Below are positions 5,282 to 5,370 of a stretch of DNA of 5,370 bases, in pieces (positions within the stretch are counted from its first letter, which is position 1; every line of letters begins with the position of its first letter). The DNA is taken from contig JBPCPI010000158.1 of the NCBI GenBank assembly GCA_050999295.1, positions 1 to 5,370 on the forward strand, written 5' to 3'. Made by a program: the position numbers and the translations under genes. Under the pieces are notes generated by a model. That model did not search any database, was not told the DNA's origin, and saw only the letters and a list, made by a program, of their open reading frames with translations. Source of the stretch: JACCQS01 sp050999295. GTDB lineage: Bacteria > Actinomycetota > Actinomycetes > Mycobacteriales > Geodermatophilaceae.

Positions 5282-5370
5282 TCAGTCGTACGGGTCGGTG
5301 AGTACTGGTTGAGCTTCCACGACCTCGATGTTCTGCGTCGGACCGACCGTGGTCACCGAACCTGGGACTG
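5282..5370 (-). CDS. 3' end of an unrecognised gene (last 28 codons)
   Basis: A minus-strand frame enters from the right edge and ends at TGA (5282-5284), encoding VPGSVTTVGPTQNIEVVEAQ and then PVLTDPYD. About 70% of codons end in G or C, as expected for a real gene in this genome. It lies on the same strand as the rhodanese gene at a normal tandem distance. The alternating hydrophobic and polar residues suggest a beta-strand tail, possibly of an extracellular or enzyme domain. The piece is too short to assign a family. Confidence 0.45.
   Translation of the reverse strand, partial: VPGSVTTVGPTQNIEVVEAQPVLTDPYD

Noticed and set aside
4870..5312. Plus-strand open frames opposite and beyond the rhodanese gene
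   Set aside because: They are antisense to a rhodanese gene with an intact active-site loop and ribosome site. They carry no motif of their own.
1..5370. CRISPR array, tRNA or rRNA gene, riboswitch, replication origin
   Set aside because: Reading by eye found no regularly spaced repeats, no cloverleaf-like stretch and no conserved riboswitch core. The gaps are too short for most of these. A covariance-model scan was not possible.

Overview
The window reads as chromosomal DNA of a high-GC actinobacterium. The evidence is strong G/C bias at third codon positions, GTG starts, an actinobacterial-type promoter and terminator-like stems without T-tracts. The genus cannot be fixed from the sequence. 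Five ordinary genes are complete or nearly so, one gene end sits at the right edge, and one short stretch is mobile-element debris.

Left part (1-1919), minus strand: a carbohydrate-type ABC importer operon. A lipoprotein solute-binding protein (403-1812) is followed by a MalF/UgpA-type permease whose GTG start (431) lies inside the binding-protein gene; the permease runs off the left edge. A plausible promoter (TTGCCA-N17-CAGGAT, 1867-1895) and a dyad-like operator candidate (1838-1857) lie upstream of the binding protein.

Centre (1920-3199), plus strand: an exported glycerophosphodiester phosphodiesterase of the GlpQ type, divergent from the importer. It could release glycerol 3-phosphate outside the cell, and the importer might take up that product or a related one. 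This is an inference from gene order only, because importer specificity cannot be read from the sequence. The gene converges on a sodium/bile-acid-type symporter gene (3193-4074, minus). A 20-bp stem-loop sits between them, and one arm includes the symporter stop codon.

Right-centre (4075-4760): the symporter leader with a 9-bp inverted repeat, then a scar. The left end and N-terminal part of an IS1182/IS5-like transposase gene (about 4216-4600) is joined directly to the 3' end of a vapC-like PIN-domain toxin gene (about 4599-4751). Neither fragment looks functional.

Right part (4761-5370): a perfect 18-bp stem-loop, a single-domain rhodanese (4813-5196, minus), and the last 28 codons of an unrecognised minus-strand gene at the edge. 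I found no RNA gene, CRISPR array or clearly new system. The most interesting points are the divergent GDPD/importer arrangement with its operator-like dyad and the transposase-vapC junction.
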